Of a stretch of DNA of 64,000 nucleotides, positions 50,773 to 60,530 are shown piece by piece; within the stretch, counting starts at the first letter, position 1, and each line of letters starts with the position of its first letter. The notes beneath the pieces were generated by a model. It did no database searches. It saw only the letters and a program-made list of their open reading frames with translations, and had not been told where the DNA came from. Position numbers and translations under genes: made by a program. This stretch comes from UBA11986 sp031402435 (GTDB lineage: Bacteria > Bacteroidota > Ignavibacteria > UBA10030 > UBA6906), in contig JANNSJ010000018.1 of assembly GCA_031402435.1 (NCBI GenBank), positions 84,473 through 148,472 on the forward strand, given 5' to 3'.

Positions 50773-50936
50773 CTCAACAAGTTGTTCCTTCCGTAGAGCC
50801 CCATCCCACTATATGTCAATTCTCTTGAATGGAATATAACCTTGTTGTATAGCTGTGGTAATTTCTTTAGATTAGAGCCATCCAGTGAGAACACGAGTTT
50901 CCCTCGATCATACACTATTCACAAAAGGATTTTCCC

Positions 50937-52379
50937 ATGTCAAGCCGTACACTGTTCTTTGTCCTATGCGTGGTTGTGTTTGTAAACGCCGCAGCGTTTT
51001 CGCAGCCTTTGCAGCTTGTGAATGCGTTCCCGAATCTGACGTTTACCCAACCCGTGTATCTCACACACAGCAATGATGGCACGGATCGCATTTTTGTGCT
51101 CCAGAAAAACGGATTGATCAAGGTGTTCCGCAACGACTCAACCATGGCGTCGGCGGATACATTCTTGAACCTTTCATCGAGAATCGTCACGGGCGGCGGC
51201 GGTGATGAACGCGGCCTGCTCGGTATCGCCTTCCATCCCAACTATGCCAGCAACGGATACTTCTATGTTCACTACACCCAGGCGGGGACGGGACGAACCA
51301 TTCTTGCGCGCTATTCGGTGAGTGCCGGAAACCCGAATGCAGCCGACTTTAACAGTCAGCTCATCCTCATGAATATTTATGATCCCTATTCAAACCACAA
51401 TGGTGGTATCCTCTTCTTCGGTCTGGATGGATATCTCTATGCTGGTTTGGGAGATGGGGGAAGTGCAGGCGATCCCGGAAACAGGGCACAGAACCTGGAC
51501 AGTCTGCTCGGAAAAGTTCTCAGGATCAATGTTGATACAACTGTTGGCCTCCAGAACTACGGCATTCCTCCCACAAACCCGTTTGTTGCGGGTGGAGGAA
51601 GGCCTGAAATTTTCGCGTGGGGTATGCGAAACCCCTGGCGGATGAGTCTGGATCCCGTGACGGGACTGATCTGGTGTGGCGATGTTGGTCAGGGGACGTA
51701 TGAAGAAGTCGATCTGATTGAGAATGGAAAGAACTACGGTTGGAAAATCATGGAAGGATTCCATTGCTACAGTCCTTCATCGGGTTGCAACATGACCGGC
51801 CTGACACTTCCGATCAAGGAATACAACCATACCGGCGGCAGGTGTTCAATGACAGGAGGATATGTCTACAGGGGTTCGCGTCGTCCGGAACTCGTCGGCC
51901 GTTACATTTATGGAGACTACTGTTCCGGGGAGCTTTTCAAACTCCGATATGAGAACGGTGTCGTCACGGAAGACGCCGTCCTGCTATCCGCTGGTACTTC
52001 GGTGCTTTCATTCGGAACGGACCAGAACAACGAGCTGTACACGTTGGGCAACAACGGTATTGTCTATCGGTTCAACAGGAGCACTACCGGGGGAGTCGAT
52101 CCATCAACAACACCGAATAGGTTTGTGTTGGAACAGAACTACCCCAATCCGTTCAACCCGTCAACGGACATCACGTTCATTCTTCCATTCGCGACACGTG
52201 TGCAGCTGCGTGTGTATGATATCCTCGGAAAAGAGGTTGCCACTCTCGTGGATGTTTTCATGGATTCAGGGAAACATCAAACAAGATTCAATGCTTCGGC
52301 TCAGGCGAGCGGCATGTATGTGTATCGTTTGACAACGCCCGGCTTCATCGAATCGAAAACAATGCTTCTTTCAAAATAA
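50937..52379 (+). CDS. Secreted glucose/sorbosone dehydrogenase-like protein with T9SS domain
   Basis: A 480-residue protein with a signal peptide (about 1-22), a six-bladed propeller of the PQQ-dependent glucose/sorbosone dehydrogenase family (about 28-375) and a T9SS sorting domain (last 85 residues, EQNYPNPFNPSTDITF ... KTMLLSK). Family segments include ERGLLGIAFHPNY, YAGLGDGGSAGDPGNRAQ, FAWGMRNPWRMS and GWKIMEGFHCY. It would oxidise aldose sugars outside the cell if PQQ is available. Translation starts at ATG 50937. It is followed after 17 bp by the DinB-like gene. Confidence 0.85.
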   Translation: MSSRTLFFVLCVVVFVNAAAFSQPLQLVNAFPNLTFTQPVYLTHSNDGTDRIFVLQKNGLIKVFRNDSTMASADTFLNLSSRIVTGGGGDERGLLGIAFHPNYASNGYFYVHYTQAGTGRTILARYSVSAGNPNAADFNSQLILMNIYDPYSNHNGGILFFGLDGYLYAGLGDGGSAGDPGNRAQNLDSLLGKVLRINVDTTVGLQNYGIPPTNPFVAGGGRPEIFAWGMRNPWRMSLDPVTGLIWCGDVGQGTYEEVDLIENGKNYGWKIMEGFHCYSPSSGCNMTGLTLPIKEYNHTGGRCSMTGGYVYRGSRRPELVGRYIYGDYCSGELFKLRYENGVVTEDAVLLSAGTSVLSFGTDQNNELYTLGNNGIVYRFNRSTTGGVDPSTTPNRFVLEQNYPNPFNPSTDITFILPFATRVQLRVYDILGKEVATLVDVFMDSGKHQTRFNASAQASGMYVYRLTTPGFIESKTMLLSK

Positions 52380-52396
52380 ACATAAGGGAGTCAGCC

Positions 52397-52885
52397 ATGA
52401 ATGAGAAAGAGATGTTCCTCACCACATGGGAGCGCGAGTTTCAGACCACATTGAAGGTTCTCAAAGCGTTGCCCGCCGATAAAGCTGATCTGAAACCGGC
52501 TGAGAAGTCGAAGACAGCGAAGGACCTCGCGTGGATGTTTGTTGCCGAAGAGGGCGTTCTGATTGATGGGGTATGCAAAGGGAAGGTTGATTTCGCGAGC
52601 ATGCCGAAGCCGCCTGCGACACTGCAAGAAATAGTCACTGCGTACGAGAACAGTCACAAATCCAATGTCGACAAGGTGAAGGCTCTTACTGACGCGGAAC
52701 TGAATTCCCCCATCGCGTGGATGGTAGCACCGAAGCAGATGGGCCAGGTGCGTCGCGCCGACGTGTTGTGGATGGCTGTCATGGACAGTGTTCACCATCG
52801 CGGGCAGTTCTCCGTGTACCTGCGTATTGCCGGCGCCAAAGTGCCGTCGATTTACGGTCCAACGGCAGATGAACCCTGGATGTAG
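52397..52885 (+). CDS. DinB-family protein
   Basis: A 162-residue four-helix-bundle protein. One candidate metal-binding histidine pair is visible (SVHHRGQFSVYLR, near residue 133), but the usual N-terminal histidine is not evident in this sequence (KTAKDLAWMFVAEE). DinB/YfiT-like proteins often act as metal-dependent thiol transferases. AAGGGAG precedes the ATG. It follows the T9SS glucose dehydrogenase-like gene. Substrate unknown. Confidence 0.75.
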   Translation: MNEKEMFLTTWEREFQTTLKVLKALPADKADLKPAEKSKTAKDLAWMFVAEEGVLIDGVCKGKVDFASMPKPPATLQEIVTAYENSHKSNVDKVKALTDAELNSPIAWMVAPKQMGQVRRADVLWMAVMDSVHHRGQFSVYLRIAGAKVPSIYGPTADEPWM

Positions 52886-53013
52886 TGGAGGATTCAGCAG
52901 GCAAGTGTCATAATACAGGCTTCGGGTCGTGAGACTTGGAGCCTGTAATTTTTTATCCACGCCCGCCTGACCGTTTACGGCTTGCTCACAGTCGGGCAGC
53001 AATATACACGAAG

Positions 53014-53673
53014 ATGACACGAATACAACAACGGATCACATCACTGTTACTGGCTGTCGCTTTCATCGTCAGCGGTGGCGTTTCTCAACCCGATGAAACG
53101 AAAGGCACGTGGCGCACGCCCGACCTTGTTGAGCTGATCAAGTTGGACTCCACGATCAAGCTCGACATCCGTTACGCGACAGCGAACAACTTCATGAAAC
53201 GCAGGATGTATACCCTGGCACGCGCATTTCTCCAACGTCCGGCCGCCGAAGTGCTGGTGCGGGCTCATGCAAGGCTGAAAGCATCAGGGTTTGGGATTCT
53301 TGTTTTCGATGGATACAGGCCGTGGTCGGTGACTAGGGAATTCTGGGACAAGACACCGCGACCCAAGCGCAAATTCGTCGCCAACCCAAAGAAAGGCTCA
53401 AAACACAATCGCGGTTGTGCCGTGGATTGTTCATTGTATGACGTGAAGACGGGAAGAGAAATTGACATGCCGAGTCCCTATGATGATTTCACGAACAAAG
53501 CAGCGGCGAATTATGCGGGTGGGACTGAACAGCAGCGTACGGCCCGTCAGTTACTCCGGGCGACGCTCGAAGCGGAAGGCTTCACCGTGAACCCCGATGA
53601 ATGGTGGCACTTTGATTACAAGGATTGGAAAGAATACCGTGTGATGGATGTACCGTTTGAGAAACTGAAGTAG
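53014..53673 (+). CDS. D-alanyl-D-alanine dipeptidase (VanX/DdpX type)
   Basis: A 219-residue zinc dipeptidase of family M15D that hydrolyses D-Ala-D-Ala in the envelope. Metal-site motifs are SKHNRGCAVDCSLYD (SxHxxGxAxD) and EWWHFDY; DIRYATANNFMKRRMY is the usual N-terminal segment. A signal peptide (about 1-26) precedes it, so the enzyme is periplasmic. Start 53014 is chosen for the signal peptide; an in-frame TTG at 52936 is rejected. No van ligase or regulator genes are present, so a role in cell-wall recycling is more likely than glycopeptide resistance. Confidence 0.85.
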   Translation: MTRIQQRITSLLLAVAFIVSGGVSQPDETKGTWRTPDLVELIKLDSTIKLDIRYATANNFMKRRMYTLARAFLQRPAAEVLVRAHARLKASGFGILVFDGYRPWSVTREFWDKTPRPKRKFVANPKKGSKHNRGCAVDCSLYDVKTGREIDMPSPYDDFTNKAAANYAGGTEQQRTARQLLRATLEAEGFTVNPDEWWHFDYKDWKEYRVMDVPFEKLK

Positions 53674-53675
53674 TC

Positions 53676-54356
53676 TCACTCCTTTGCTTCAGGCGTCATC
53701 CATTTCTGCTTCAGCATCCTTCCTCCAAGCGCCAACGCCGCAAACCCGAACAATGCAGCAATCGATTCCCATGTCAGCGCGTCGGACAATGATTGTGCCC
53801 CCAACGCGGAATGGACTGCGAGAGCATAGATGAATCCTTTGATTGCTGTTGCGAGTGCCGTTGCAACAAGGAAACGGCCGAGAGGAATTTGCAGCACTCC
53901 CGCGCCATAGTTGATGAGCGCATTGGGCGAACTTGGCACAACACGGATGGCAAACAAAGCAGCGAAATGAGAATGTTGGGACAGGAGCCGTGTTACCCTG
54001 TGATCCCGATAGCGTTCGATCTTCTGCGCCCCGAATGTTTTTGCTGTTGAGTATCCAGCCAAACCTGCCAGGACCGCGCCGAGGACAACGATTGCGGTTG
54101 AGGGAAGAGGATCATAGAACAACGGGACGATAAAGAAGAATACGGACGCCGGCAACGCGAATGTCCAGGCACTGGCGATGGCAACGATCAAGATCACCGG
54201 AAGCCAGGGGCTGTTGGCAAGAGAGCGGAAGTACTGCGGGTCAGGATTCAGTAACCCGGATTTCCAGAACACAAGGAAGCCGATGAGGATTACCGCAAGA
54301 GCGATAAGGTGCTTGTATCTGGAGGTCAGTGCCATGGTCGTGAAGAATATACGCAA
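53676..54356 (-). CDS. TVP38/TMEM64 (VTT-domain) membrane protein
   Basis: A 226-residue polytopic protein with five to six membrane helices and the conserved centre (RYRDHRVTRLLSQHS ... FAIRVVPSSPNALINYGAGVLQIPLGRFL). These proteins are distant DedA relatives proposed to move lipids or maintain the proton gradient. The start may be 54356 or the ATG eight codons downstream. It is convergent with the dipeptidase gene, ending three bases from it. Confidence 0.85.
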   Translation of the reverse strand: MRIFFTTMALTSRYKHLIALAVILIGFLVFWKSGLLNPDPQYFRSLANSPWLPVILIVAIASAWTFALPASVFFFIVPLFYDPLPSTAIVVLGAVLAGLAGYSTAKTFGAQKIERYRDHRVTRLLSQHSHFAALFAIRVVPSSPNALINYGAGVLQIPLGRFLVATALATAIKGFIYALAVHSALGAQSLSDALTWESIAALFGFAALALGGRMLKQKWMTPEAKE

Positions 54357-54387
54357 TCATGGCACGTGAGCGCAAGGCTGAGAGGCC

Positions 54388-55935
54388 CTATTTCATGAGA
54401 ATCAGTTTCCTCGTCTCACCAAGTCCGCGTGTCTCAAGTCTGTAGAGATACACGCCGCTTGCAAGACGTGAAGCGTCGAACGTCACCGTGTGTTCACCCG
54501 GCTCTTTCACGTCGTTCACCAGAATTACGGCTTCCCTTCCGAGCATATCGAAAACTCTAAGGCTCACCCACTCTCGACTACCGACTCTGAACTGTATGAC
54601 TGTTTTTGGATTGAACGGGTTGGGATAATTCTGAGAGAGTTGGAATAGATGCGGGGTACGTTCCTGTTGCTCAACACTGACAAGCGATCGAATTGGCCGG
54701 TAGTTCACCAATCCAAACACCGCGCTATCCGGTCGATGGGTTATCCACGATTCAACGGTGATGGAGTCGTTCGATCCCCAGTAGTTGTTTTGTGCGGTGA
54801 TGTCCTGTGTGCCGTTGTTGTACAGTTGATAGATTGTCCCGCCGTTATTGTTGTTCTCGAAAACATTCCAACCATTATCACTCGTATCGGCATTGCTCAG
54901 GTTGCCAATGTTCGCTCGTGGAGAGTTCGTAAGTCCGCTGCCGGAAACCAGCGTGATCCCCCAGTAGTTATCCTTGATGATGTTCCCAGTGATGATCGGT
55001 GCGTTGGTGGGGCCGCCGACCTGAATGGAAATGCCGCTACCTGCCACGAACGGATCAGGGTTGATACGGCTGTTCTCGATACGGTTGTACCGGATCATCG
55101 GCGTCATGTTTACACCCTGGCTCAGGATGCCGAAGCTGTTGTCATGCAAATAATTGCCTTCCACAAGGGCGGCACAGGAACCGGCGGACTCCACGTTCAC
55201 AAGACTGATCGCTCCGGTGCGGAAATAATTCATATTGTACACTTCGTTGTTCCTGATGATCGGGTTGTTCACTCCCTGCGGCCCGATGGAGATCTGGTTG
55301 CGGGGACTGGTATTCTCCGAGTTGTTCCGGGCAAAGATGTTATTCTCGATACGCGGCGATGAGCCGAGGTTCGCCGTGATGGCGTTCCTTCTGTTCTCCA
55401 CAAACGTACAGAACCGGATAATCGGGCTTGCAGCGAAACACCGCACACCGTTGCTACTGTTGTTTGTAAAGAAGGAGTTGGTGATTGTCGGGCTCGTGTT
55501 CAGGCAGTGCACAGCTTCCACGGCATCTTGGATTCTGCAATACGATAGCACGCATGCTGAATCAACTGCGCTGTCTTCAAATCGAAAGCCCCTGTGTGAG
55601 CCGGGCGTTGCCACGACGCCATTCACGACAATCGTATCGCCGGGTGTCCCGATTGCGCGCAGTACGCCGAAGATGGTAAAGCCTTTCCCGGTGCCCTGAG
55701 CAACCGAGATGATGGAGCCTGCCCGGATTGTCAGCCGGTCGTTCTGGGAAACAGTCAGCGTGTCGGCTAAAATGTAGTTGGGGTAAGCGCCCGTGAGCGT
55801 GCCTCCCGAGTAGACGAGCAGGCTGTCCAGCGTCCAGTTGACGCCGGTGTTCGGCGTAATATATCCTGCGAGCGCAAGCCGCATGGGGACAATCAGTAGA
55901 ATAGTAATAGTGGCGATGATCTGTCTTGGTCGCAT
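54388..55935 (-). CDS. Secreted beta-helix protein with T9SS sorting domain
   Basis: A 515-residue protein with a signal peptide (MRPRQIIATITILLIVPMRLALA), a right-handed beta-helix of repeated (S/R)P-x-I-x-N and N-x-I-x-x-N coils (about 110-390), and a T9SS sorting domain in the last 85 residues (SQNYPNPFNPKTVIQF ... SGVYLYRLETRG). The start at 55935 has GGAAA five bases upstream and gives a standard signal peptide; two upstream codons (55965, 55974) near the end of the VOC gene would also be in frame. It is likely surface exposed and may bind or cleave polysaccharide. It is transcribed after the VOC gene. Confidence 0.75.
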   Translation of the reverse strand: MRPRQIIATITILLIVPMRLALAGYITPNTGVNWTLDSLLVYSGGTLTGAYPNYILADTLTVSQNDRLTIRAGSIISVAQGTGKGFTIFGVLRAIGTPGDTIVVNGVVATPGSHRGFRFEDSAVDSACVLSYCRIQDAVEAVHCLNTSPTITNSFFTNNSSNGVRCFAASPIIRFCTFVENRRNAITANLGSSPRIENNIFARNNSENTSPRNQISIGPQGVNNPIIRNNEVYNMNYFRTGAISLVNVESAGSCAALVEGNYLHDNSFGILSQGVNMTPMIRYNRIENSRINPDPFVAGSGISIQVGGPTNAPIITGNIIKDNYWGITLVSGSGLTNSPRANIGNLSNADTSDNGWNVFENNNNGGTIYQLYNNGTQDITAQNNYWGSNDSITVESWITHRPDSAVFGLVNYRPIRSLVSVEQQERTPHLFQLSQNYPNPFNPKTVIQFRVGSREWVSLRVFDMLGREAVILVNDVKEPGEHTVTFDASRLASGVYLYRLETRGLGETRKLILMK

Positions 55936-55966
55936 AAATTTCCATGAATACTGATTGACTCTCATT

Positions 55967-56332
55967 TCACTCATACCATATTTCCACTTCGTATCCGTCG
56001 GGATCGGCGATGTAGAGGTACGGGTAACCGGGAGAAAACTCTCCGCGCCTGAGGATTGTCCCGCCGGCGCGTTCAACATCCAGCGCCGCGGCGTCGATAT
56101 CTTCCGGCGCAAGCAGTCTGAACCCGAAATGGATGACTCCGGCGCTCTGTCCTGCCCCTTCGTCGCCACGGGTAAACGTAAGCACGTCATGCGCGCCTGG
56201 AGTTTTACAATGGATGGCGTTCTCATCCCGGGAGTACTCCTGCACACCAAACACATGACTGTAAAAAAGCAGCGAACGGTCAGGATCGCGGACAGTCAGG
56301 TTGATGTGTGTGAGGCCGTGGGTTGAGACCAT
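55967..56332 (-). CDS. VOC-family (glyoxalase/dioxygenase-like) protein
   Basis: A 121-residue vicinal-oxygen-chelate fold protein: GLTHINLTVRDPDRSLLFYSHVFG at the N-terminus, HFGFRL in the middle, and IADPDGYEVEIWYE at the C-terminus. His and Glu in these motifs are the usual metal ligands. Members include glyoxalases, dioxygenases and resistance proteins; the substrate cannot be read. It is upstream of the T9SS beta-helix gene on the minus strand. Confidence 0.82.
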   Translation of the reverse strand: MVSTHGLTHINLTVRDPDRSLLFYSHVFGVQEYSRDENAIHCKTPGAHDVLTFTRGDEGAGQSAGVIHFGFRLLAPEDIDAAALDVERAGGTILRRGEFSPGYPYLYIADPDGYEVEIWYE

Positions 56333-56380
56333 GGTGCGTGATTACCCTTCAGAAAGATCAACTGACGAAGCTATATGTCT

Positions 56381-58705
56381 TTAGCCAGCCCCTTGGCGTT
56401 GGTACAGATATTTCTGGAAGCCGGCGAAAACTCTTCCGATTTCTTCCGGTTTGCCGAGATCTGCCACAGCATCGGCGATGGCGTCGTGGTATTTGAGTCG
56501 GAGTAGCGGGGTCAGTTTGTTCTGGTCGAGTTCTTCCACACCCACGTTCACGTAGTGCGACAGCACGAAGTCGAGAAAGACTTGTTGCTTGATGGTGAAT
56601 AGGGAACTGATATGGACTTTCGCATTTGCAGCGCGAACTTCACGGGTAAGGGGTGCCAGCGCGTATGCCACGTGGGCAAGCACGTCGAACAGATCGCTCT
56701 TTTCAGCGTCGATGAGCTTTTGCATTTCGGCCAACTGATCGTGGCCAAATCCTTTCTCGGCCAGTCCGAACAACAGCTTGGCACGCGTGTCTGGTGCGCT
56801 CCACAAGGCGCGGAGTTCGGCTTCGTTCTTGAAGAACTCGGGCAGCTTGCCGAAGAGCAATTCCATGAATTGCTGTGCGGACATCGGTGTTCCGTCCGGA
56901 TGCCAGAAGGTCGTGGACATCATGTGTTGGATAGTACGCTCTTTGCCATCAGCAAGCTTCACTTTGATTTTCAGCCGTCTGGTGGATTCCGCCCGTGGCT
57001 CTTGCACACTAGGCGTGGGCGCGGAAGCGGGAAACTCATGCTTCACCTCATTCACCTCTGGTTCCGGTTCGCCGTCCCATTCCGGATCGTTGAAATGATG
57101 GTGCGCCTTCACGAAGTCGTAGATCGTGAAATAATCCTTTCCATCGTAAAGCCGGGTGCCGCGTCCGATGATCTGCTTGAACTCGATCATCGAGTTGATC
57201 GGACGCATCAGGACGATGTTGCGGATATTGCGGGCATCCACGCCTGTAGAGAGCTTCTGCGATGTGGTAAGGATCGTCGGGATCGTCTTTTCGTTGTCCT
57301 GGAAGTCACGCAGATGCTGCTCACCAAGCTCACCATCGTTAGCAGTAACTCGCTGACAGTAGTTCGGGTCGCTGCTTGTTTTCATCTGGTTGATGAGATC
57401 CCGGACCCCCAACGCATGAAGCTGGCTGGCGCAGAACACCAGCGTCTTCTCGTTCTGGTTGATCTGCCCCATGAAAATCTCGACCCGCTTCCTCTCCCGT
57501 TCCTTGATCTCAATGATCTTGTTGAAGTCGGCCTCGGTGTAACGCTTGCCAGCCTCCACTTCGCCTTCCACCACCCTGTCGTCCGGCGTATAGACATACT
57601 CGTCCAGGGTGGTCTGAACCTGCTTCACCTTGAACGGCGTCAGAAACCCATCGTTAATGCCGTCCTTCAGAGAGTAAATGTAGACTGGTTCGCCGAAGTA
57701 CTTGTAGGTGTCCACATTGTCTTTTCGCTTGGGGGTGGCAGTGAGGCCGAGCTGCACAGCTGGCGCGAAATAATCCATGATGCCGCGCCAGTTACTCTCG
57801 TCGTTTGCCCCACCACGATGACACTCATCGATGACAATGAAATCAAAGAAGTCCGGTGGATATTCCCCAAAGTAAGGCGAGGGCTGTCCATCCTTCGGAG
57901 GACCGCTCATGAAGGTTTGGAATATCGTGAAGAAGATGTTGCCGTTTTTGGGTACCTTACCCTTCTTCCTGATTTCATCCGGTGCGATCCGAACCAGCGC
58001 GTCCTCCGGAAAGGAAGAGAACGCGTTGTATGCCTGGTTGGCAAGGATATTCCTGTCCGCGAGGAAAAGGATACGAGGACGACGTGAAGGTTCGCGTCTC
58101 AGGTTCCAGCGGCTGTGAAACAGCTTCCAAGCGATCTGAAAGGCAATCATGGTTTTTCCGGTACCTGTCGCCAGCGTGAGCAGGATGCGCTGTTTGTCAT
58201 CGGCAATGGCATCCAGTACACGCTCAATAGCAATGTCCCGGAAGTATCTCTCTCCCAGGGTGCCACCCTTATCATCAAAGGGTACAGTAGCGAAGCGGTC
58301 ACGCCAGGCGTTCGCTACGGCGAATGTCTTATTCCAGAGTTCGTCCGGCGAGGGGTAGGCAGCCACTTCACCTTCCTTGGCGGTCTGCATATCCATGCCG
58401 TATATGCCCTGACCATTCGTGGCGTACGCAAAGCGCACGGCCATCTTCTCCGCATAATCCTTGGCCTGTCCCACGCCTTCTGTGAGCGGCTTGTCCCACG
58501 CCTTGGCCTCTACAACACCCAGTTTGCGATTGCGATAGACCAGAACATAATCAGCGGTGAGTGCCTTACCCCGTTTGCCGTTGCCTTCGATCCGGCCGGG
58601 AGTTATTGGATACTCACGCAGGATCTTGCTCCCCTCAATGACTCCCCAGCCCGCTGCTTTCAACGCGGGATCAATGTGCTCGGCTCTGGTTTCTGCTTCG
58701 TTCAT
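56381..58705 (-). CDS. hsdR: Type I restriction enzyme R subunit (HsdR, EcoEI-like)
   Basis: A 774-residue subunit: an N-terminal nuclease region with ADYVLVYRNRKLGVVEAKAW (D...ExK metal site), a superfamily 2 helicase with Walker A TLATGTGKT and a VIDECHRGG box, helicase C motifs (VLMRPINSMIEFKQIIGRGTRLYDG) and a C-terminal HsdM/HsdS-contact region. It pumps and cleaves unmodified DNA when joined to the M and S subunits. Its first 12 codons (MNEAETRAEHID) are copied in the mini-ORFs at 62326-62394 and 61896-61991. The fic gene lies eight bases upstream. Confidence 0.92.
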   Translation of the reverse strand: MNEAETRAEHIDPALKAAGWGVIEGSKILREYPITPGRIEGNGKRGKALTADYVLVYRNRKLGVVEAKAWDKPLTEGVGQAKDYAEKMAVRFAYATNGQGIYGMDMQTAKEGEVAAYPSPDELWNKTFAVANAWRDRFATVPFDDKGGTLGERYFRDIAIERVLDAIADDKQRILLTLATGTGKTMIAFQIAWKLFHSRWNLRREPSRRPRILFLADRNILANQAYNAFSSFPEDALVRIAPDEIRKKGKVPKNGNIFFTIFQTFMSGPPKDGQPSPYFGEYPPDFFDFIVIDECHRGGANDESNWRGIMDYFAPAVQLGLTATPKRKDNVDTYKYFGEPVYIYSLKDGINDGFLTPFKVKQVQTTLDEYVYTPDDRVVEGEVEAGKRYTEADFNKIIEIKERERKRVEIFMGQINQNEKTLVFCASQLHALGVRDLINQMKTSSDPNYCQRVTANDGELGEQHLRDFQDNEKTIPTILTTSQKLSTGVDARNIRNIVLMRPINSMIEFKQIIGRGTRLYDGKDYFTIYDFVKAHHHFNDPEWDGEPEPEVNEVKHEFPASAPTPSVQEPRAESTRRLKIKVKLADGKERTIQHMMSTTFWHPDGTPMSAQQFMELLFGKLPEFFKNEAELRALWSAPDTRAKLLFGLAEKGFGHDQLAEMQKLIDAEKSDLFDVLAHVAYALAPLTREVRAANAKVHISSLFTIKQQVFLDFVLSHYVNVGVEELDQNKLTPLLRLKYHDAIADAVADLGKPEEIGRVFAGFQKYLYQRQGAG

Positions 58706-58713
58706 GGTAATTG

Positions 58714-59865
58714 CTATTTGCTATCCGCAAAAATGGCGATGTACTTTTTGTAGGTATAGGATTGACCGTATTTCTTGTCCTTGTCTTTCGGGGAAAGAAT
58801 ACCCATCTCGATAAAGCGATTGATAACCGTTTGGGCTCCTGCACGTGTAAATCCTGTCCACTTTTGTACGAGTGCAGCATTGATGACCGGCTGGCCATAG
58901 AGTCTGGGTAGTAACAGTGCTGCGCTCTCCGCCGCCCGTTTCCCGAGTTTTTGTACTCTTGCCATATCTTCTTCACGCAACAGAGTAATCTTGCCAACAA
59001 TTTCTATGGCTTCATTGGCAACCTCAATGACGCCATCGAGAAAGAAATCAACCCAGTCATGCACCATGCCGTGTTTCTGATAACCGAACAGTTTCTCGTA
59101 ATACAATTCCTGGTGTTTCTTGAAGAAGGATGACAAAAACAAAACCGGTTTTTCCAAATATCCCTCCTTCCACAAGTAGAATGTGATCAACATTCTGCCT
59201 GTTCTCCCATTGCCATCGAGAAATGGATGGATGGTTTCAAATTGAGCATGGATCAGTGCCGCTTTGATCAGCGTCAGCGTAGAATCGTCTGCGTGGATAA
59301 AACGTTCAAGATCGCTCAATGCCCTCTTCATCTCTTCCACAGGTGGAGGAACAAAACGGGCGTTATCAGGGCGAGTGCCTCCAATCCAATTTTGACTCGT
59401 ACGAAATTCTCCCGGATCAGAAAAGTGGGTGGCACGCGCCTGATCCATCAGTTTGGCATGTAACTCACGCACAAAGCGAACGGAAACCGGAAACTTATCG
59501 TCTTCCATCCGCTTCATCCCATAATTCAGAGCTTTGATATAGTGCAGAATGTCATCCACATCCTTTGGGATTTTGGTGTTTACCTTTGCCTCGGCTTCAA
59601 TGGCATCGATCATCGTAGCCTGTGTTCCCTCAATCTGGCTTGAGGAAGCAGCATCCTTTCGGAGATACATCAGCAGGAAAAAATCGGCATCGGGCAATAA
59701 CTTGGTAATGCCATCCAATTTACCCAGTAAACGGGTGGCGTCATCTGCCTTCTTAAGGAGTTTTGCATCCCACTCAAATCCTCCTTTAGGAGGGAACGGG
59801 TTGGGCAGAAATGCCTTAAATCCGCCTTTTTGCTCTATGTAATTGCCAAGTTCTATGCGTTTCAT
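58714..59865 (-). CDS. Fic-family AMPylator with N-terminal inhibitory motif
   Basis: A 383-residue Fic protein with the catalytic HPFLDGNGRTGR (about residues 200-211), an N-terminal Fic_N domain containing SSSQIEGT (the autoinhibitory [S/T]xxxE[G/N] motif) and a C-terminal winged-helix-like domain (YGQPVINAALVQKWTGFTRAGAQTVINRFIEMGIL). It would transfer AMP to a target protein until restrained by the inhibitory glutamate. It lies directly upstream of hsdR on the same strand and is one of several accessory genes in this restriction locus. Its partner is not known. Confidence 0.9.
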   Translation of the reverse strand: MKRIELGNYIEQKGGFKAFLPNPFPPKGGFEWDAKLLKKADDATRLLGKLDGITKLLPDADFFLLMYLRKDAASSSQIEGTQATMIDAIEAEAKVNTKIPKDVDDILHYIKALNYGMKRMEDDKFPVSVRFVRELHAKLMDQARATHFSDPGEFRTSQNWIGGTRPDNARFVPPPVEEMKRALSDLERFIHADDSTLTLIKAALIHAQFETIHPFLDGNGRTGRMLITFYLWKEGYLEKPVLFLSSFFKKHQELYYEKLFGYQKHGMVHDWVDFFLDGVIEVANEAIEIVGKITLLREEDMARVQKLGKRAAESAALLLPRLYGQPVINAALVQKWTGFTRAGAQTVINRFIEMGILSPKDKDKKYGQSYTYKKYIAIFADSK

Positions 59866-59978
59866 GGTTTGTATCTATCTTTCTCAAAATGCAAACAAAA
59901 TGTAGGTGTTTGTATACATTAAGTCAACAGATGGATACAAATGATAATTGACAGTTGGCAATGGACAGTGGACAATCA

Positions 59979-60335
59979 TCAGGATTGCAGGTTACGTTTT
60001 GTTGAGTTAATGATGCTCGTCAGAAGTTTGAGGAGTTCGGTTGTATCCTTTAGGATGGATTCACTTTCTTTCACCGTGAGATAATTCGTTTCCCGGAGCA
60101 GCAGTATCCAGTATGCCGTTTCGTTGGCCTCCTTAAGGGCAATGGCCATCTTGTGAATAAAATCCGGTTTGCTTTCCGCCTGCTCCGCTTCGCGAACCAA
60201 CGCGCCAATCCCCGTCCCTGATCGCAGCAGTTGCTTCGACATCACGTACTCTTTCTTTTCCGCGGACAGATTCTTGTACAGGTTTACGATCTTAATTGCA
60301 AACGCAAATGACTTCTCTTTGACGACGTTACCCAT
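59979..60335 (-). CDS. Four-helix-bundle protein (S23/IVP family)
   Basis: A 118-residue helical protein matching the 23S rRNA-intervening-sequence/four-helix-bundle family: FAFAIKIVNLYKNLSAEKKEYVMSKQLLRSGTGIGALVREAEQAES and HKMAIALKEANETAYWILLL. ATG 60335 begins the conserved part; an in-frame extension upstream only reads the AT-rich repeat. Members are often found between genes in AT-rich repeats, as here. Function unknown. Confidence 0.85.
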   Translation of the reverse strand: MGNVVKEKSFAFAIKIVNLYKNLSAEKKEYVMSKQLLRSGTGIGALVREAEQAESKPDFIHKMAIALKEANETAYWILLLRETNYLTVKESESILKDTTELLKLLTSIINSTKRNLQS

Positions 60336-60339
60336 GGAT

Positions 60340-60530
60340 TCACAATGAACAATTGATAGTTGATAATTGAAAATTGATAATGGACAATTGTTAATTGAAA
60401 ATGTTGAGGTACTTCTGATTCTCACTATCCATTGTTAGCGGTGCTTCCCTTTCCATTGTGCATTATCCACTATCCAATGTTAGCGGTGCTTCTGATTCCT
60501 CTTATCCATTATACATTATCCATTGTTAAT
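60340..60530. repeat. AT-rich AATTGATAATTG repeat cluster
   Basis: Dense copies of AATTGATAGTTGATAATTG, GACAATTGTTAATTG and ATTATCCATTATACATTATC occupy the gap upstream of the four-helix-bundle gene, with smaller clusters at 59941-59985 and 61995-62035. The same family occurs in frame at 23979. At least two coding ends run into these repeats. Confidence 0.75.
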
